Below, in pieces: positions 18,002-24,982 of a DNA stretch of 56,465 nt (positions are counted from its first letter, which is position 1; every line of letters starts with the position of its first letter). A program made the position numbers and the translations under genes. Location: assembly GCA_937879875.1 (NCBI GenBank), contig CALFMN010000058.1, positions 1 to 56,465 on the forward strand, written 5' to 3'. A model generated the notes under the pieces. That model was not told the origin of the DNA. It worked only from the letters and a program-made list of their open reading frames with translations, and made no database searches. Origin of the DNA: an uncultured Chloroflexota bacterium (lineage in GTDB: Bacteria > Chloroflexota > Dehalococcoidia > CAUJGQ01).

Positions 18002-18399
18002 AGATTGCCGAACGGCAAGTGCCAGTAGCCAGATCGAGGACCGCCGGCGATGTCGCGCTGATCGAAACCGGGCGCCGCCGGCCCAGGAGCGCGGTCTTGT
18101 AGGCCTTTGCGCGGGAACTGGGCTGGATCTGTCCGAACTGGCCGCGCTCGCCGGCTACACCAAGCCGCCGCGCGGCGACCTGCGCATCGAGGGCGGGGGA
18201 GACGACGGCGCTGCTGCGCCAGCTCGCCGACTATCCGCTGGATCTGCCGCGGTTGCTGCTCGACATCGGCGCACGGGCAGTGGCTGCGCCGAGGGCCAAC
18301 CGGAGGAGGGGCGGCAGGCTGCCGCGTCGAGCCCGTGCCGCGCTGAGCGCATGGCATCGCCGCAGCCGCACACCGTTGCCGTTCTGTTCCTCTCCGTGC
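18002..18399. other. Decayed or non-coding stretch before hicA
   Basis: About 400 bases with no intact gene. A broken plus-strand frame reads LDLSELAALAGYTKPPRGDL and, after a frame change, TTALLRQLADYPLDLPRLLL, which looks protein-derived but was not recognised. Probably gene debris. Confidence 0.35.
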
Positions 18400-18428
18400 T
18401 TGCTAACACTACATCTATGTAGTAGTAT
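18400..18428 (+). promoter_or_regulatory. hicAB promoter with palindromic operator in the spacer
   Basis: TTGCTA (18400-18405) and TAGTAT (18423-18428) are 17 bases apart. The spacer contains ACTACAT-CT-ATGTAGT, a perfect 7-bp inverted repeat (18408-18423). Repressor bound there would block RNA polymerase, fitting autoregulation by the HicB antitoxin. The hicA ATG is about 30 bases downstream. Confidence 0.65.
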
Positions 18429-18459
18429 AGCAGTAGAGAGAACGGCGGGCGGGGCGGCG

Positions 18460-18990
18460 ATGAAGGTGCGTGACGTCGTGAAGCGCATCGAAGCGGACGG
18501 CTGGTTTCTGATCCCCGGCGGCAAGGGCAGCCACCGCAAGTTCCGCCACCCGACGAAGCCCGGTATTGTCGCCGTCGCCGGTCATGACGGCGGGGACATG
18601 CCGAAGGGCACGCTTGGCGCGGTGCTCAGGCAAGCAGGGCTCAAGCGCGAGCTCGCCGGAGCCCTGCTCGCCCACGATGGGGGCCGGCGAGCGCGGGACG
18701 CGCTCTTGAGAAAGGAGTGGTGGTCATGGATCATCGGTTGCAGGATGTGGTGGTACGTCCGCGTATCCACGTCGTCGTTGAACAGGAAGGCACGGCCTGG
18801 GGCGCCTACGTTCCGGCGGTGCCGGGTGTTGTCGCTGTCGGCGCAAGCGCGGAGGAGGTCACTGCACTCATCGAGTCCATCCTCAGCTTCCACTTTGCCG
18901 ACGAGCACCGCGTCGGACTCGCCGGCGAAGCGCGGGAAGAGGCCGATGCGGAGGTGCAGCGGCTGGCAGAGGAGGCGACGGCTACAATGA
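18460..18990 (+). CDS. hicA: HicA-type mRNA interferase toxin, C-terminally extended by stop loss
   Basis: Residues 1-64 are a clear HicA double-stranded-RNA-binding-fold toxin: MKVRDVVKRIEADGWFLI, then GGKGSHRKFRHPTKPG with the catalytic His in GSHRKF, and MPKGTLGAVLRQAGL. HicA proteins normally stop here (55-90 residues). In this sequence no stop follows: the frame runs another ~110 residues through the start of hicB in a different frame, giving 176 residues with a Ser/Arg-rich tail that looks non-native. This is either a lost stop or frameshift, or a real long overlap. The promoter lies just upstream. HicA cleaves mRNA unless bound by HicB. Confidence 0.75.
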   Translation: MKVRDVVKRIEADGWFLIPGGKGSHRKFRHPTKPGIVAVAGHDGGDMPKGTLGAVLRQAGLKRELAGALLAHDGGRRARDALLRKEWWSWIIGCRMWWYVRVSTSSLNRKARPGAPTFRRCRVLSLSAQARRRSLHSSSPSSASTLPTSTASDSPAKRGKRPMRRCSGWQRRRRLQ

Positions 18991-19205
18991 CGCTCACCGA
19001 CGCCGCGCAACTTGCCGGCGTCACCCTCGCAGCGATCACCAACGCCATCACCAGCGGTCAGCTCACGGCCACGGCGGCGCCGGCAGAGTCGCTGCCGCCG
19101 CGAGGCCGGCGTACCCGGCTGGTCTACCGGCAAGAGGTCGAGCGCTGGCGCGGCGAGCGCAAGGCGCGGCTCAGCAAGCAGATGCGCCAGCTCGCGCACG
19201 CATAG
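18726..19205 (+). CDS. hicB: HicB-family antitoxin
   Basis: A 159-residue protein. The N-terminal half has the partial RNase H-like HicB fold (VVVEQEGTAWGAYVPAVPGVVAVGASAEEVTALI), which neutralises HicA. The C-terminal half is a DNA-binding helix-turn-helix (LTDAAQLAGVTLAAITNAITSGQL...LVYRQEVERW) of MerR/excisionase type, expected to bind the palindrome upstream of hicA. ATG 18726 has AAAGGAG (18711-18717) 8 bases upstream. The gene starts inside the extended hicA frame, which is unusual. Confidence 0.8.
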   Translation: MDHRLQDVVVRPRIHVVVEQEGTAWGAYVPAVPGVVAVGASAEEVTALIESILSFHFADEHRVGLAGEAREEADAEVQRLAEEATATMTLTDAAQLAGVTLAAITNAITSGQLTATAAPAESLPPRGRRTRLVYRQEVERWRGERKARLSKQMRQLAHA

Positions 19206-19229
19206 ACCGTACAACCCGCGCCGAGCCGG

Positions 19230-19325
19230 CTACTCCCGACACGTGACCTCGATGTGCCGGTCCTGCCAGACCGTCACGCGCTCGACGATCTGTTGCAGCC
19301 GCGCCTTGCGCTCCGGCGCCGGCAG
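19230..19325 (-). pseudogene. C-terminal remnant of a serine recombinase
   Basis: The minus-strand frame ends ERKARLQQIVERVTVWQDRH, then IEVTCRE and a stop. The ERVTVW.D..IEV pattern is the usual C-terminus of large serine recombinases. The rest of the gene is absent and replaced upstream by an unrelated remnant. Confidence 0.45.
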
Positions 19326-19329
19326 CGCC

Positions 19330-19779
19330 GCCGAAAAGACGGGCCTGATGCGTCGCAGCGGCCGGCTGCTGTATGAGCTGGGACAGGCGACAGTGCCGCG
19401 CTGCACGGTGATTCTGCGCAAGGGCTACGGGCTCGGCTATCTGGCGATGAGCGGCGGACGCGCCTTCGACGCCGACCTCTGCGTCGCCTGGCCCACCGCC
19501 GAGATCTGCGCGATGTCGATCGAAGGCGCGGTGGACGTGGCCTACCGCCGCGACTACCAATCAGTGCCGGACCCGGCGGCGCGGCGCCAGGAGCTGATTG
19601 AGACGTTCCAGGCGCAGATCGATCCGCTGCGCGCCGCCGCTGGCTTCGGCATCGACGACGTGATCGACCCGCGCGACACGCGGCCCGTACTGATCGATGC
19701 GCTCAGCCGCGCCGCACCGACACGCGCCCGCCCAAGTTCCACGGCGTCTCGCCCATCTGAGGGGAGTGGTGAATGGTGA
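19330..19779 (+). pseudogene. Acyl-CoA carboxylase carboxyltransferase (beta) C-terminal fragment
   Basis: The frame reads KTGLMRRSGRLLYELGQATVP, then VILRKGYGLGYLAM, DADLCVAWPTAEICAMSIEGAV and IDDVIDPRDTRPVL. This is the C-terminal third of a biotin-dependent carboxyltransferase beta subunit (propionyl/acetyl-CoA carboxylase). A full protein would be ~510 residues; only ~145 remain, with no start of its own beyond an internal ATG at 19348. It abuts a recombinase remnant, suggesting truncation by rearrangement. Confidence 0.75.
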
Positions 19780-19826
19780 GTGGTGTTCTTTCGAGTACCC
19801 CATTCACCATTCACGACTCACTACTT
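19769..19826. repeat. Heptanucleotide inverted repeat
   Basis: Period-7 units GTGAATG GTGAGTG on the left and CATTCAC CATTCAC GACTCAC on the right face each other around TTCTTTCGAGTACCC, making a potential hairpin. It lies between two converging genes and may serve as a terminator. Similar heptamer runs occur at 1254-1446 and 53844-53893. Confidence 0.5.
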
Positions 19827-19832
19827 TCCCTC

Positions 19833-21062
19833 TCAGAACATATCGAGGCACAGAGAGGCATACGCCGTGCGGAACAGGTCATCGGCGCGGCGTAGCGCCT
19901 TCGCGTCGCCGGCGGCGACGAGGCCCATGCGGGCGAGCAGCGTGGCGCTGGTGTAGCCGGAGACGAGCATCGCCAGCGCCCGCTGGTTGAGGCAGAGCGC
20001 CGCGTCATCCGTGTTGCCGAGCCGGCGCACGCGGCCGCAGCCGCCTTCGACCATCAGCTCCCAGTTGCCGGCGTTCCAGGGGCAGAGGTCATCGGCGACG
20101 GAGAAGCTGATACGGCCGTCGGCGTCGTAGCCGCGGCCCTCCAACGCGGCGGGCACGTCCACGATCCGCACCAGCGTGCCGTCCAGCGCGTTCGTGTGCA
20201 GCTCGCGCGGCTCCTGCGCCATGTAGAACAGCGGATCGTCGCTGGGCAACTGCCAGATGCGCACCGTGGCGGCCAGGTCGTAGCCGGCGAGGTAGTTCAC
20301 CAGCGCCCGGTGCGCCGCCGGCGTATGCCAGACCAGCTCGCGCGCATCGATCGTCAGAAAGCGGGTGACGCCGGCCTGCGCGCTGCGCTCCACGATGTAA
20401 ATCGTGTAGCCCAGCAGCTCGCCGGCCTCCTCGTAGACGGCGACCAAAAAGGGCGCCATCTCTTTCCGCCACGGCATCAGCACGCCCTTGCGCCACATCT
20501 CTTCTGTGCGCGTCAGCATCAGCGAGCGGGGCGCGGCGAAGCGCTGGTAGGGCGCGGCGAGCAGCGGATAGGCGTCCTCGCTCTGCACCAGGCGCACGCG
20601 GCCGGGGATCGGGATCTCATCGACGTAGCGCAGCTCGCGCGGGTCGAACTCGTAGCGCCAGCGCGTGAAACAAATGCCGTAGCCGAAGCGCTGGTAAATC
20701 GCCGCCATGCTGGCCCAGAGCATCGCCAGCGGCTGGTTTTGCTCGTGCATCGTGGCGAATGAACGCGTCATCAGCTCGCGCACGTGGCCGCGCCGGCGGT
20801 GCGAGGGCAGCGTGCTGACGCTGGTGACGCCTCCGCAGCCGATATCGCGGCCGTTCCAGCGCATGCTGAAGGGGAAGGTTGCCATCTGCGCCGCGGGCTC
20901 ACCGTCCTCGAAGGCGCAGAGCGTCATCTCCGGCTTGTTGAGCGCGTGCTCCAGCCAGAAGCCGATGTTCTCGTCCGAGGTCGAGCCGCCGAAGCCGACC
21001 TGGTCGTTGTAGATAAAGCGGCGGAACTCGTCGGCGCGTACCGGGCGGTATTCGACGGTCAT
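19833..21062 (-). CDS. Eis-like GNAT N-acetyltransferase with SCP2-like tail
   Basis: A 409-residue protein with the Eis layout: an N-terminal GNAT domain (MTVEYRPVRADEF; acetyl-CoA loop VSTLPSHRRRGHVRELM with R-R-x-G-H/x motif), a second GNAT-like domain (FLVAVYEEAGELLGYTIYIV) and a C-terminal sterol-carrier-like region (ISFSVADDLCPWNAGNWELM; LCLNQRALAMLVSGYTSAT). Mycobacterial Eis acetylates aminoglycosides and proteins; here the substrate is unknown. ATG 21062 has AGGAG 8 bases upstream. An attenuator-like hairpin lies in its 5' leader. Confidence 0.82.
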   Translation of the reverse strand: MTVEYRPVRADEFRRFIYNDQVGFGGSTSDENIGFWLEHALNKPEMTLCAFEDGEPAAQMATFPFSMRWNGRDIGCGGVTSVSTLPSHRRRGHVRELMTRSFATMHEQNQPLAMLWASMAAIYQRFGYGICFTRWRYEFDPRELRYVDEIPIPGRVRLVQSEDAYPLLAAPYQRFAAPRSLMLTRTEEMWRKGVLMPWRKEMAPFLVAVYEEAGELLGYTIYIVERSAQAGVTRFLTIDARELVWHTPAAHRALVNYLAGYDLAATVRIWQLPSDDPLFYMAQEPRELHTNALDGTLVRIVDVPAALEGRGYDADGRISFSVADDLCPWNAGNWELMVEGGCGRVRRLGNTDDAALCLNQRALAMLVSGYTSATLLARMGLVAAGDAKALRRADDLFRTAYASLCLDMF

Positions 21063-21074
21063 GTGCTTGCTCCT

Positions 21075-21240
21075 GTTCGTTTGGCTGAGAGGTCTCGCTG
21101 CCAGGCATGAAAAAAGGCCGCGGGCGATCGCGTCCGCGGCCTGGTGAGCGATGGAGGGCTCTACGAGTCGCCTGGCCTCCGCCCATCCGGGAACGTGAGC
21201 GCACCGCCCGCAGCGCTGCTGCCACCCGCGATGGGCCTCA
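21075..21240 (-). promoter_or_regulatory. Structured leader with attenuator hairpin (possible T-box-like)
   Basis: Reading the minus strand toward the GNAT gene: a GCCCATC/GATGGGC stem (plus 21230-21236 with 21181-21187) encloses GGGTGGCAGCAGCGCTGCGG. Next comes a GGCCGCGG/CCGCGGCC hairpin followed by TTTTTT (plus about 21110-21142), 45-50 bases before the start codon. A terminator inside the leader suggests transcription attenuation. GGGTGGCA...GCGG loosely resembles the T-box sequence, but no specifier stem was identified. Confidence 0.45.
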
Positions 21241-21391
21241 TCCTGCGCCCCCTTCATCTTCGCTCTGGGGAATAGGCCGGCGGAGCCGCTTCGCCAACGG
21301 ACGCAGTATCCCGGCGGCCGGCGCCTGCTGTCAAGCGCAACGGGCGCTGTGTCAGCGTGGGAGTAAATCCCGACGACAACGATCGCGCGGG

Positions 21392-21605
21392 GCACCTAAC
21401 CCTGACGCCTTCGGCGTCTGTCCCTTCCCGAGGCGGGAAAGGGACTTCTGCAGCGTTCCCGACGGCGCCAGACGGCGGCGGGGGCGCGGTGTCCTTGCGG
21501 GACGGGCGGAGGGTTAGTCTCCCACTCTCCCGCTGATCCTGGAACCCCACCCTTCCTGTGTCGGGAAGGGGCAGATTTCCCGCCAGGGAAATCAGGGTTA
21601 GGCGC
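21392..21605. repeat. Family A MITE-like element, complete copy
   Basis: A 214-bp element with terminal inverted repeats GCACCTAACCCTGA and TCAGGGTTAGGCGC. Subterminal CCTTCCCG/CGGGAA(A)GG hairpins lie near each end, and TTCTGCAGCG and GTGTCCTTGCGGGACG are internal. It has the same length and order as 53583-53796. Confidence 0.75.
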
Positions 21606-21728
21606 CCCGCCAGCCCGTCGCCGCGCCGAACACGCTGACATCGACCAGTCTGCCGTGCGCGCGAACGCGGAGCCGGGGGCGGTGCAGTGCCTCCGGCTCC
21701 GCGCTGCCGCAGGGTTATTCAGCCGATG

Positions 21729-21887
21729 CTACGCCGGGATGTAGAGCCACTGGCCGGCGTAGATCAGGTTCGGGTTGTACACGCGGCCGCGGTTGGCGGC
21801 GTAGATGTACGTCCAGCCCGCGCCGTTGCCGTAGGCGCGGTAGGCGATATTGGAGAGACTGTCGCCGTAGTGCACGCGGTACCACAT
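21729..21887 (-). CDS. Stand-alone LysM domain protein
   Basis: A 52-residue protein that is essentially one LysM domain: MWYRVHYGDSLSNIAYRAYG, then GWTYIYAANR, NPNLIYAGQWLYIP. The YRV..GDSLSNIA start and (L/I)YAGQWLYIP end are typical. LysM binds peptidoglycan or chitin GlcNAc. No signal peptide is present, so it may be cytoplasmic or carried by phage-tail-like structures; family members this short often sit in tail loci, but none is seen here. GGAGG (plus 21895-21899 complement) lies 8 bases before the ATG. Confidence 0.75.
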   Translation of the reverse strand: MWYRVHYGDSLSNIAYRAYGNGAGWTYIYAANRGRVYNPNLIYAGQWLYIPA

Positions 21888-22148
21888 CAGAGCACCTCCG
21901 CCGGCGGAATCGCCGGATGTCTTGTGTATTCCGGGTGGCGGATGCGCCGTTACCCCGGTGACATCAGGCTAGCGCGAACAGGCGGGCGCCCGGCATGGCG
22001 CGCCTCACCGCGGTGCTGTGAACCTGGCGACACGGCGCGCCGTCCGCGCGGCGCTTCCACACTCATGAACAGCGGCGAACGGCCGCCGAGCGTGGCACTT
22101 TCGCTCCCCAGCCGGCGGCCGCTGCCTCGGTCGACGTTTCGCTGCGCG
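21888..22148. other. Intergenic, nothing recognised
   Basis: About 260 bases between the LysM gene and the beta-helix gene, both on the minus strand. Apart from the LysM ribosome-binding site, no motif or terminator was recognised. Confidence 0.3.
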
Positions 22149-23651
22149 TCAGTCGCCGTCGCCGCCGTCGCCATTGCCGCAGGGCTGCGACTCCGGCTGC
22201 TGGACGAGGAACGGCGTTGCGTTCACGTTGGCGCTGATGCGGTCACCGCTGCCACTGGGCGCCGGGCCACCGGCCGAACCCCACCAGTTCAATCGGGCAT
22301 CGACCGTCGTGCCCGTGATGTTGTTCACGCCGAAACTCGTGTTGTGCTGGAAGGCGTTGGTGAAGGCCGTGGCCGAGCCGGCATTGCGCACCAGCACACC
22401 GGTCGTATTGCGCTGCACGCAGCTATTGAGCAGAGTCAGCGCACCGGCGTCCACGTCGATGCCCGTGCCGTTGTTGGAGACGGTGTTGCCTTCCAAAAGC
22501 GCCGTGAGCGGATGGCCGCTGCCGGTCCCCTGCTGCAAATGGATGCCCGTGCCGAAGTGCGTGATCGTGTTGTTGGCGAGGAAGACGGCGATCGGCAGGT
22601 CGGTCGTGAAGCCGAGCGTATTCGTCGTGATCAGGACGCCGACGGTGCTGGCGCCGCCGCTGCCGCGCACCGTGTTGTCGTAGAAGGCGGGCGTCACCGG
22701 CAGTTGCGTGCCGTAGGCGGCAAGGCCGATATCGCAGTTGCTGACAGTATTATTCTCGAACACCGGCGCCACGTAGGACACGAAGCTCCACACACCGAGC
22801 CCGCCGGGGGTGCAGTCCTTGACCGTGTTGTCCTGGATCAGGTCGGAGACGGCGCCGCCCGCGCCGCCGGCGTTATCGGTGTGCACGCCGCTGCCCGAGC
22901 GCGTGATCGTGTTGTTCAAAAACTGGATGCCGAACGACCAGTTGGAGTTGAGCGCGTCCGGCGTGTCCGAGGCGATGTTGTCCCGCATCGTGCCGGAGCT
23001 GAAGCGGGCCAATACGCCGACCGACGCATTCACATCACCCTGCACGTTGCGGATCGTATCGTCCTGAATCAGGAAGTTGAGCACCTGGAACTGGATGCCG
23101 CGCAGGAAGATGTTCTTCACCGTCACGTCGCGCACGGTGAGGTTGTGGTAGGTCACGGTCGGATCTACCTCGATGCCGTCGCGCGCGTCGATGTCGGCGC
23201 CGCCCACAACGACGCCGCTATGCAGCGCCGGGTTATCGCCGTCCACGGTCAGGCCGCTGATCGTGACGTTGTCGGACTGCACGAGGGTCACGATGCTCGC
23301 GCCGGGGCAGTTCGAGGCGCCGCCCGCACCGCCGCAGTTCGGATCCGAGAGGGCCGGCTCGATCACCGGGTCGCCGTCGCCTTTGAGCGTGATGGCCTTG
23401 TTGACGATGACGTTCTCCACGTACGTGCCGTGATGGATCGTGATCGTGGCGCCGGCGCCCGCGGCCGCGATCGCGGCGTTGATACTGGCGGAGCAGCCGC
23501 CGGTGCCGCCGGGATTGACGCATGGCTGCGGCGCCGCGGGTGCGGCCGTGGCCGGGCCGACGCCGGAGAGCAGACTGCCGGCAAGCAGCGCCGCAGTCGC
23601 GACGGCGCCGGCCAGCCGGGTCAAGGCAGGAACGCGCGGGTGGATACGCAT
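22149..23651 (-). CDS. Secreted right-handed parallel beta-helix protein
   Basis: A 500-residue protein with a signal peptide (MRIHPRVPALTRLAG, hydrophobic core, cleavage near AATAA-like PATAAPAA). It then has ~15 PbH1/NosD-like turns rich in N-N-T: DNVTISGLTV, FLIQDDTIRN, NNTITRSGSGVHTDN, ENNTVSNCDIGLAAYG, EGNTVSNNGTGIDVDAG. The C-terminus NWWGSAGGPAPSG is typical of such repeats. The fold matches polysaccharide lyases, hydrolases and surface adhesins; no catalytic residues can be named. ATG 23651 has GAGGAGA upstream. Probably extracellular, carbohydrate- or surface-related. Confidence 0.85.
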   Translation of the reverse strand: MRIHPRVPALTRLAGAVATAALLAGSLLSGVGPATAAPAAPQPCVNPGGTGGCSASINAAIAAAGAGATITIHHGTYVENVIVNKAITLKGDGDPVIEPALSDPNCGGAGGASNCPGASIVTLVQSDNVTISGLTVDGDNPALHSGVVVGGADIDARDGIEVDPTVTYHNLTVRDVTVKNIFLRGIQFQVLNFLIQDDTIRNVQGDVNASVGVLARFSSGTMRDNIASDTPDALNSNWSFGIQFLNNTITRSGSGVHTDNAGGAGGAVSDLIQDNTVKDCTPGGLGVWSFVSYVAPVFENNTVSNCDIGLAAYGTQLPVTPAFYDNTVRGSGGASTVGVLITTNTLGFTTDLPIAVFLANNTITHFGTGIHLQQGTGSGHPLTALLEGNTVSNNGTGIDVDAGALTLLNSCVQRNTTGVLVRNAGSATAFTNAFQHNTSFGVNNITGTTVDARLNWWGSAGGPAPSGSGDRISANVNATPFLVQQPESQPCGNGDGGDGD

Positions 23652-23866
23652 CAAGTGCTTCTCCTCTGGCAATCCGTTGCATGGCAGCATAGTGCTGGCA
23701 TGCTGCCGTAGCGTATCGCGACATTCCTGTAACTGCACGGCAACGTGCATTGCAAATTCGTGTAGATCCACACCGTTTCCAAAACGGCCGCCGCCGGAAG
23801 GCGAGGCGCCAACGGCACCGCGCCGCTATGCTGACTGCATGACGACACCGCTCGCCCGCCGCGCTC

Positions 23867-24913
23867 ATGCCCCAGCCTCCTGAACGCGCCGCCGATGTGG
23901 CGGACACCGTCGCGCGGCTCAGTGCCGCCCTGAAGGCCGCCGGCTATGCCCCCGGCGCTGCCCGGCCGATCGACTACGGCCAGCAGTTCGGCGCTGAAGA
24001 CGGCCCAGCGCGCGTGGCAATCAACGTCTACGGCGGCAAGAAGGGTGTGCGCATCGTCGTGGGCGGCGCGGCCGGCACGCCGCTGCACGCCGCCGTCAGC
24101 GCCATCGCTCAGCAGACCCTTGCTGGCGGCTCGCCTCCCTCCGCGCCGAGGAGTAACGGTGCGTCCATCGGCCTGAGAGAAAGCGCCGCGACAGCGACGG
24201 TGAGGGCCGCCGACGCACGCGAGAGCTTCGGGCCGGGGCCATGGATGGGCTCGGACGAGTCCGGCAAGGGTGACTATTTCGGCCCGCTGGTCGCCGCGGC
24301 GGTGTTCGTCGCGCCCGAACAGGAGGCAGCACTGCGTGCGGCCGGCGCGCGCGACAGCAAGCTGCTGGACGACGTGGCTGCACACCAGACAGCGGCCGAG
24401 GTACGGCGGCTCTGCGCCGGCCGCTTCGCCGAAGACGTCCTGCCGCCCGCGGAATACAACGCGCTCTACGCCGAGCTGAAGGCCGGTGGCCAGAACTTGA
24501 ATCACCTGCTGGCGGAACGGCACGTGCGCGTGCTCGACGCCGTACTGGCGGCAGACGGCGTCGCCGGCTCGCCCAGTCTGACGGTGATCGCCGATCAGTT
24601 CGCCGATGAGCGGCTGGTGCGCGAGCGGCTGCGGGACGCGCTGACGGCGCGCGGGGCGCCGCTGCCGCTGCTGCGGCAAACGCCGCGCGCCGAGGCGAAC
24701 GTCGCCGTCGCCGCCGCCTCAATCCTCGCGCGCGACCGCTTCCTCGTGTGGCTGGACGAAGCCTCCAGCCGCTTCGGCGTGCGGCTGCCCAAAGGCGGGG
24801 CGAATCCGGCGATCGTCGCGGCCGGCCGCCGCATTCTGCAACAGCACGGGCAGTCCGGCCTGCGCGAAGTCGCCAAGCTGCACTTCGCGACCACGGCCCG
24901 GGTCAGCGCCTGA
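23867..24913 (+). CDS. rnhC: Ribonuclease HIII
   Basis: A 348-residue enzyme with the N-terminal TBP-like substrate domain (residues ~1-90) and an RNase HII/HIII catalytic domain: GSDESGKGDYFGPLV (Asp130, Glu131), ARDSKLLDD (Asp163 region), AEYN-like PAEYNALYAEL, and QFADERLV. The Gly-Ser-Asp-Glu (GSDES) start is the RNase HIII signature, versus DE(A/V)GRG in HII. It removes RNA from RNA/DNA hybrids and primers. Its last 14 codons form attL of an integrated element; the same codons recur at 37028-37070. Both copies keep the reading frame and stop codon, so the gene remains intact. Confidence 0.88.
   Translation: MPQPPERAADVADTVARLSAALKAAGYAPGAARPIDYGQQFGAEDGPARVAINVYGGKKGVRIVVGGAAGTPLHAAVSAIAQQTLAGGSPPSAPRSNGASIGLRESAATATVRAADARESFGPGPWMGSDESGKGDYFGPLVAAAVFVAPEQEAALRAAGARDSKLLDDVAAHQTAAEVRRLCAGRFAEDVLPPAEYNALYAELKAGGQNLNHLLAERHVRVLDAVLAADGVAGSPSLTVIADQFADERLVRERLRDALTARGAPLPLLRQTPRAEANVAVAAASILARDRFLVWLDEASSRFGVRLPKGGANPAIVAAGRRILQQHGQSGLREVAKLHFATTARVSA
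24871..24913 (+). other. attL, within the rnhC 3' end
   Basis: 43 bases encoding AKLHFATTARVSA-stop. The first 31 (24871-24901) are identical to 37028-37058; the last 12 differ at two positions. Confidence 0.85.
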
Positions 24914-24957
24914 TTCACGCCTAGAACTCCTTCAATACAGCGGCATTTTGGCACTGC

Positions 24958-24980
24958 GGCAGCAAAACCGGCAGCAAAAC
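24958..24980 (+). promoter_or_regulatory. Integrase arm-type sites, left (two GGCAGCAAAAC)
   Basis: GGCAGCAAAAC occurs at 24958-24968 and 24970-24980, between attL and the integrase stop. Three more copies lie just inside attR, in the same orientation. Paired near both ends, they are likely arm-binding sites of the integrase or excisionase. Confidence 0.55.
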
Positions 24981-24982
24981 GC

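Noticed and set aside
21687..23711. Plus-strand 674-codon frame opposite the LysM and beta-helix genes
   Set aside because: Antisense to two convincing genes, including a signal peptide and LysM; composition is shadow-like.
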